A DNA stretch of 21,035 bases from Chara braunii (Eukaryota > Streptophyta > Charophyceae > Charales > Characeae): positions 1,807,803 to 1,828,837 of the forward strand of contig BFEA01000311.1 of assembly GCA_003427395.1 (NCBI GenBank). Direction: 5' to 3'. Below the pieces are notes generated by a model that saw only the letters and a program-made list of their open reading frames with translations, did not search any database and had not been told where the DNA came from. Shown piece by piece: positions 17,421-21,035 of this stretch (positions within the stretch are counted from its first letter, which is position 1; every line of letters starts with the position of its first letter). Made by a program: the position numbers and the translations under genes.

Positions 17421-17660
17421 TCAAAGCGTTGCAATGCAGTTTTGGCTAGGAACCGGACAGGGGAAGCAGCATGACGGTGAAGAAGGTGGGTCACTTGCCA
17501 ATTGTGATCTAACAGCACAATGTCATGCGCATGAATCTTGGACGTGGAGGGGTAAGTCGAATGGAGGGACCAGCTGGACGGCATAGTCTTCGAAGTCATA
17601 GCAAAAACTTGTGACATCCACATGCTCCCCAGATGTTTAGGAGGTTGCTAGCAAGGCAAC
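17421..17660 (-). other. Gag-protease spacer of element 2
   Basis: No conserved domain can be seen. The open minus-strand frame at 17348-17623 is out of frame with the protease (the real frame reads AELCKYLHTIVPAP...), so I take it as a shadow. Confidence 0.5.
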
Positions 17661-18229
17661 TCCGGTGGAATGGGAAGTGGAGTCGCCTCACTTTCCCAAA
17701 CTTCACTTGGGATGAACATCCTCCTTGCCTTTATTGAGGAATTGAGAGGGAGTGTGCTTAGTGTTGTTGCACCAAAAACAGCATGATCCCCACTGGTGCT
17801 TGAATTGCTCTTCCGTGAGTTAGAACTTTTTCCAAAGCTTGTTCGACTGTCCAGCATCGGATGTTGACGCGGATTTCACCTTTCTTGTTCTTGAGTTGGG
17901 GTGTCGCGGCAGAAGGGTATTGAGTTGGTCTCCTTCACTTGACCCTGAAGTCGATGCCAGGTTTTCATTTGGTCCAGTTGATTGGACTGCAGCAACGGGC
18001 TGCACTGTTGCCCCTTTCCTTTCTCCACCAAATTTGGCTGCCCTTGTCTTTCGTTCGCAGCACGCCGATTGGTTTGCATGACTGACTGCTGCCCCTTTCC
18101 TTTCTCCACAAAGTCGTCGTAGTGGTCTTTATCCCCAAGGGCTGAGGCCCAGAGGAAGAATTTGCGCTTAATGTGCTCGAACGGCTTGTTCAAGATGGGA
18201 GTGGCAACAATCTTCTGCCATTCGGTCAA
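17661..18229 (-). pseudogene. Gag C-terminus with CCHC-like knuckle of element 2
   Basis: A capsid tail (TEWQKIVATPILNKPFEHIK) is followed by a Gln/Asn-rich linker in which VEKGKGQQ occurs twice; the DNA behind it (CCCCTTTCCTTTCTCCAC) is duplicated at about 18012 and 18095. After a frameshift come DQLNTLLPRHPNSRTRK and KLWKKF, then TAA (about 17820), then LTEEQFKHQWGSCCFWCNNT and KHTP. This is C-x2-C-x4-H with Phe where the last Cys of a CCHC nucleocapsid knuckle belongs. Knuckles bind the element's RNA during packaging; this one is broken. Confidence 0.78.
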
Positions 18230-18845
18230 CCACGCGCACGAAGGTTGTCCCTTGGAACATGCGGAAGATCTGCTTCATGGCGCGAGATTTGGCATTGTCG
18301 ACAATGAACTCCTTCCATTTAGCAGCGAGATCGTCCCACGGGATCTTGGTGTGCAGGTTCCCCATAGTTACCTCCTCGTGCGTGGCCAAGTGGTTGAGCC
18401 AAATTTGGCATGCGCCGGTCACATTGAGGTAGAGTGCTGCTATCCTCAAGTGGTCAGGCACATGGTGGATGTTGATGGCGGTAGTGGAACCTTGCCACCA
18501 AGTGAGAGGGTCTTGCTTGTGGTAGTCGTCAAACTTCTCGATGTTGAAGTTCGACATCTTATACGGTTGCTGGTCGCTGCCACCTGGTGGGTGCTGCTGC
18601 AATTTGCAGACGCCAGCCTTCGGCCTGGTGAGCTGCGGGCTGATCGTTGCAGGGCCTGCGAACGTGCCCAGGTCACCGATTGTGGCGATCACGTGGTCGA
18701 TCTGCTGCTCCAGTTGTCGTGCGGACGACTGGATGATACTTGGTCCACTGCCTGGTGTGGCGGCATCCTTGGTCTCCAAGTTTTCGAGGCGTTCATGAAA
18801 GCTGCGATTAGTGTCATCTTGCTGGTCCTTGACGCTGTAAATCAC
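18168..18845 (-). pseudogene. Gag capsid domain of element 2
   Basis: The 225-residue open part starts with a coiled-coil-like SVKDQQDDTNRSFHERLENL, then a Gln/Pro linker, then the capsid-type helical core: NIEKFDDYHKQDPLTWWQGS, PDHLRIAALYLNVTGACQIW and LAAKWKEFIVDNAKSRAMKQ. The Lys-Phe-Asp...Pro-x-x-Trp pattern and the Ala-rich helix ending in Trp are typical of Ty3/gypsy Gag, which builds the particle shell. A frameshift near its end leads into the C-terminal piece. Confidence 0.88.
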
Positions 18846-19426
18846 TCACGCCAAGAGCTGCAGCTCCTGCTGCTGCCAATTGCACGTTGCGATGAGCTGT
18901 GCAACCATCATGGCGATGTCCTCCTTGGCCTTCTCGGCATCCGTTGTGTTGCTGTTGCTTTCCGTCGGTGTGAAGTGCTGTTTTCTGACTGTTACAGCAT
19001 ATCCATCTCTCGCTGCTGCAGTGTCGTGCAAGCGGCTATCCGGAGTTGGCTGATCGCTGCTGCGTCTTCGGCCTGCTGTCATCGCTGCTCCGCTGCTGCT
19101 TGTCCGGCTGCACGGATGCGAGCGGCCTCAGCTTCATCGCGGCGCTTCTTTTCCTCATTGATGGCGGTCAAGAAGTTGGCTACGCGAAGCTGGTAGGCCT
19201 CGTCGGTCTCGTTGGGCCCCTGCCCTGTCAGACTGGACAGGCCCAGACCGGGTGCCCCTTGGGATGATGTGCTGCCAGGTGGGCTCACTGCGGCTGCTGC
19301 TGCTGAGGCCATGCCTGCTGTTGCTGGCTGTTGGCGTTCGGCAGGAGTCTGCTGACGTACTGCGACGTCAGGTGGGGCAGATGCAGAGCTTTGTTGTGCT
19401 GCGATTCGTGGGCAGCACCGAAGCAT
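18846..19426 (-). pseudogene. Gag N-terminal Gln/Ala-rich region of element 2
   Basis: 19079-19426 reads ASAPPDVAVRQQTPAERQQP, then GPNETDEAYQLRVANFLTAI and NEEKKRRDEAEAARIRAAGQ: low complexity followed by a long charged helix, a usual Gag N-terminal layout. 18846-19082, in another frame, ends in AQLIATCNWQQQELQLLA and joins the capsid part, so at least one frameshift is needed. The start codon is uncertain because the upstream DNA is the 16-bp repeat array. Confidence 0.65.
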
Positions 19427-19490
19427 AGCCGCACCTCAGCCTTGGTGCTGACATGGCACACTGCTGACGTGGCACTCTGCTGACATGGCA
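19267..19490. repeat. 224-bp duplicated segment, left copy
   Basis: Identical to 19773-19996 at a constant offset of 506 bp, with about five substitutions and no indel by hand comparison. It contains the Gln/Ala-rich start of element 2 Gag and the first three 16-bp units. High identity implies a recent duplication or an assembly duplication. Confidence 0.93.
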
Positions 19491-19642
19491 CTCTGCTGAT
19501 GTGGCACTCTGCTGACATGGCACTCTCCTAATGTGGCACTCTGCAGACATGGCAGTCGGATGATGTGAAACTCTCCGGATGTGGCACTCTGCTGACGTGG
19601 CACTCTTGCTGACGTGGCACTTCTTTGCTGACGTGGCACTGA
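19445..19642. repeat. 16-bp minisatellite, about 12 units (TGACGTGGCA type)
   Basis: Consensus CTCTGCTGACRTGGCA. Units 1-7 and 9-10 keep a regular 16-bp period, unit 8 is diverged, and the last two have one and three extra bases. Because 16 is not a multiple of 3, the minus strand stays open in all frames and encodes cyclic peptides such as ECHVSRVPRQQSATSA. TGACGTGG is also a bZIP-type (ACGT-core) binding word. Confidence 0.92.
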
Positions 19643-19772
19643 CCAAACCGTTGAGAACAAGGTAGGTGGGGAGGGGAAGGCAGGCAGGCAATCTTACATT
19701 TCCAAACCGCAACCATCCTTTTTGATGCAGGTAAGACACTAAGCAAACCCGCCCCCCCCTCCCCTTCCACAC
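19643..19772. other. Unique spacer between the duplicated segments
   Basis: Contains a purine-rich GGTGGGGAGGGGAAGG and GCAGGCAGGCA (19663-19689) and a C-rich CCCGCCCCCCCCTCCCCTTCC (19749-19769). These two form an imperfect inverted pair. No gene was seen. Confidence 0.6.
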
Positions 19773-19996
19773 ATGTGCTGCCAGAAGGGCTCACTGCGGC
19801 TGCTGCTGCTGAGGCCATGCCTGCTGTTGCTGGCTGTTGGCGTTCGGCAGGAGTCTGCTGACGTACTGCAATGTCAGGTGGGGCAGATGCAGAGCTTTGT
19901 TGTGCTGCGATTCGTGGGCAGCGCCGAAGCATAGCCGCACCTCAGCCTTGGTGCTGACATGGCACACTGCTGACGTGGCACTCTGCTGACATGGCA
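19773..19996. repeat. 224-bp duplicated segment, right copy
   Basis: Second copy of 19267-19490. Its minus-strand frame repeats the Gag N-terminal start (PRIAAQQSSASAPPD) but runs into unrelated DNA instead of Gag, so it is a dead fragment. It ends after three 16-bp units (19951-19996). Confidence 0.93.
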
Positions 19997-19998
19997 GT

Positions 19999-20097
19999 CA
20001 TGACTTGCCGGGGGAATAGGAACCGGACTGGCGCTCCCCAGAATAGAAGGAGCCAGGACCATAAGGCCTGTTTAAAAAAAAAAAAAAAAAAAAAAAA
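19999..20097 (+). mobile_element. SINE-like dispersed repeat, copy 8, with poly(A) tail
   Basis: CATGACTTGCCGGGGGAATA, GGAACCGGACTGGCGCTCCC and CAGAATAGAAGGAGCC align with copy 1 (4277-4330) and the core of copy 6. It ends in A24 (20074-20097). It abuts the end of the 16-bp array, so it may have inserted there. Confidence 0.65.
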
Positions 20098-20370
20098 GTG
20101 GGATTTGGCGGTGTCTTCCTGATACATGGGTAGTGAAGACATCAGAGAAAAAGGATTAAAAGGAAGTTGTACGAAAATTTCTGGATTGAAAAAAAAGGAG
20201 CGAAAAGCTATATTTATCAGATCCGAATTTCTGAATTTCTCAGAGTACGGAATTACGAAAATTGGTGGAGAGAAAAGAAAACACAGCAGAAGGCTAAAAT
20301 TCCTCAAAATAGAAGAACGAGCTTTCTGCAAAGTTGCAGAATAATAAAATATACATTTTCCAATTAATTT
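20098..20370. other. AT-rich non-coding stretch
   Basis: Strongly A-rich on the plus strand, with open frames rich in Lys and Ile or Phe. I see no domain, and composition alone explains the frames. Confidence 0.5.
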
Positions 20371-20402
20371 CTCAATCAATCGACTAATCATCAATCAATC
20401 AG

Positions 20403-20489
<87 letters not shown>

Positions 20490-20494
20490 ATTAA
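20371..20494. repeat. (CAAT)n microsatellite
   Basis: About 27 CAAT/AATC units, imperfect at the left edge (CGACTAATCAT) and with one ACCAAT variant at 20450. Confidence 0.97.
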
Positions 20495-20551
20495 GCAACT
20501 AATTTGAGATCAAGATGATTACTTGATGAGCAGATCCTTGTCTTGGGGTCT

Positions 20552-20563
20552 GCTCCGATACCA
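20552..20563 (-). promoter_or_regulatory. LTR-retrotransposon primer-binding site (initiator tRNA-Met)
   Basis: Minus strand reads TGGTATCGGAGC, matching the usual plant initiator tRNA-Met site TGGTATCAGAGC at 11 of 12 positions. It is preceded by ACA-GTT, i.e. a CA-type LTR end and a 3-base spacer, as in many plant LTR elements. The site primes minus-strand cDNA. It implies a 5' LTR to the right (20567 onward) and an element body to the left, the same orientation as element 2 and about 1.1 kb before its Gag. Confidence 0.78.
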
Positions 20564-20785
20564 AACTGTCGCATGCCTAATCGGCATCAATCGGAACCGA
20601 GAACCGACCTCTCAGAGACAATACAAAAATAGCACAGCGGAAGATTGTAATACCAAGATCTGACTCAGCATGGTCAATGACAGGACCTGACAGCATACAT
20701 CATCACTCAGAAAGAGGGAGAGGAGACAAAGGGGGACGAGGGATATAGGGAGGATGAGTCACCATAGCCCGATGGATCCAGTCTC

Positions 20786-20877
20786 CAATGTATCCCCAAT
20801 GTCACCGCTCACACAATGTCAAGTCGCAATGCCACTGAACTAGGCAATGCCCCAATGTCATCAAGCCTCAATGTCAA
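20786..20877. repeat. Short degenerate array of CAATGTC/CAATGCC words
   Basis: Seven CAATGYM words at spacings of about 10-20 bp: CAATGTA, CAATGTC, CAATGTC, CAATGCC, CAATGCC, CAATGTC, CAATGTC. On the minus strand this is GACATTG. It lies in the presumed U3/R part of the LTR, where such repeats can act as enhancers. Confidence 0.75.
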
Positions 20878-20990
20878 CTCTCTCTCTCTTTCTCTTGTTA
20901 CAGTATCTCACCAGAAGGAGAAGAAGAAGAAGCCCTGGAGGGAAAGAGGAAGGGCGATCGAGATCAGACAGAGGGAAAGAAGAAGAAGAA

Positions 20991-20993
<3 letters not shown>

Positions 20994-21035
<42 letters not shown>
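20994..21035. repeat. (CT)n microsatellite at the window end
   Basis: About 21 CT units running to the last base, preceded by (GAA)n-rich DNA (20918-20991). The contig edge lies inside the repeat. Confidence 0.96.

Larger units (their letters stand above)
14672..19426 (-). mobile_element. Element 2: Ty3/gypsy retrotransposon relic, gag to integrase
   Basis: Minus-strand order is gag (N-terminal Gln/Ala-rich, capsid, CCHC-like knuckle), protease, RT, RNase H, integrase, as in Ty3/gypsy. Unlike element 1 it carries frameshifts as well as stops. It belongs to a different lineage: the RNase H and integrase residues differ clearly from element 1 over the same domains. It breaks off inside the integrase after SSARHP at about 14672, so the DDE Glu, integrase C-terminus and 3' LTR are missing. 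Sequence style strongly recalls elements abundant in Chara, from memory only. Confidence 0.9.
20567..21035 (-). repeat. Probable 5' LTR, incomplete at the window end
   Basis: Defined by the adjacent primer-binding site; on the minus strand it ends ATGCGACA. At least 469 bp are present and its TG start is beyond the window. It contains repeated CAATGTC words (20786-20877) and pyrimidine/purine runs near the far end. No second copy (3' LTR) exists in the window, in keeping with the truncation of element 2. Confidence 0.5.

Noticed and set aside
15022-19196. Plus-strand open frames across element 2 (up to 344 codons)
   Set aside because: They are antisense shadows of the gag, protease, RT and integrase frames, whose motifs are all on the minus strand.
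19368-20062. Cys/His-bearing repeat protein (CHVSRVPRQQ type)
   Set aside because: The 16-bp minisatellite is open in all frames, so the frame carries no evidence of selection; zinc-binding appearance is incidental.
1-21035. CRISPR array, bacterial operon or phage genes
   Set aside because: Repeats here are microsatellites, minisatellites and retroelements. There is no array of uniform repeats with unique spacers, and no prokaryotic gene layout.

Overview
This window is nuclear DNA from a eukaryote and is built almost entirely of repeats. I found no intact protein-coding gene. The best guess at the source is a charophyte green alga of the Chara type, or another streptophyte. The basis is the style of the two Ty3/gypsy elements, the very high microsatellite load and the initiator-tRNA-Met primer site; this is recollection plus inference, not a database result. 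Both ends lie inside (GA)n/(CT)n runs, one base is N (9258), and 7025-7049 matches a Nextera mate-pair junction adapter. The window is therefore probably a short-read contig with at least one suspect join.

Region 1 to 4.3 kb holds microsatellites, small tandem duplications and GC palindromes. A (TGTC)n-rich block at 1.32-2.24 kb carries five copies of a short repeat with a Pol III B-box-like core. Next comes a U6 snRNA relic on the minus strand, split by a 274-bp element with 112-bp inverted ends and a 9-bp imperfect target duplication (Mutator-like MITE). A possible decayed Pro/Gln-rich coding relic follows at 3.57-4.2 kb.

Region 4.3 to 11 kb is non-coding. It contains several copies of one short dispersed family with A-rich 3' tails (SINE-like), long homopolymers and (AC)n runs. 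It also holds a possible first exon (7296-7343), GGA-rich duplicated DNA, an array of five CACGTG motifs at 8.47-8.59 kb, and a (TG)n(GA)n compound microsatellite.

Region 11 to 19.4 kb holds two different Ty3/gypsy retrotransposon relics, both on the minus strand. Element 1 (about 11.17-13.69 kb) keeps the RT end, RNase H, integrase and chromodomain in one frame with eight in-frame stops and no frameshift; its gag, protease and RT core are gone. Element 2 (about 14.67-19.43 kb) runs gag, protease, RT, RNase H, integrase with stops and frameshifts, and breaks off inside the integrase. Neither can make a working polyprotein.

Region 19.27 to 21.03 kb holds a 224-bp duplication of the element 2 gag 5' end at 506-bp spacing, a 16-bp TGACGTGGCA-type array, another SINE-like copy with poly(A), a (CAAT)n run, a minus-strand primer-binding site, and the LTR that should follow it, which runs to the window end.
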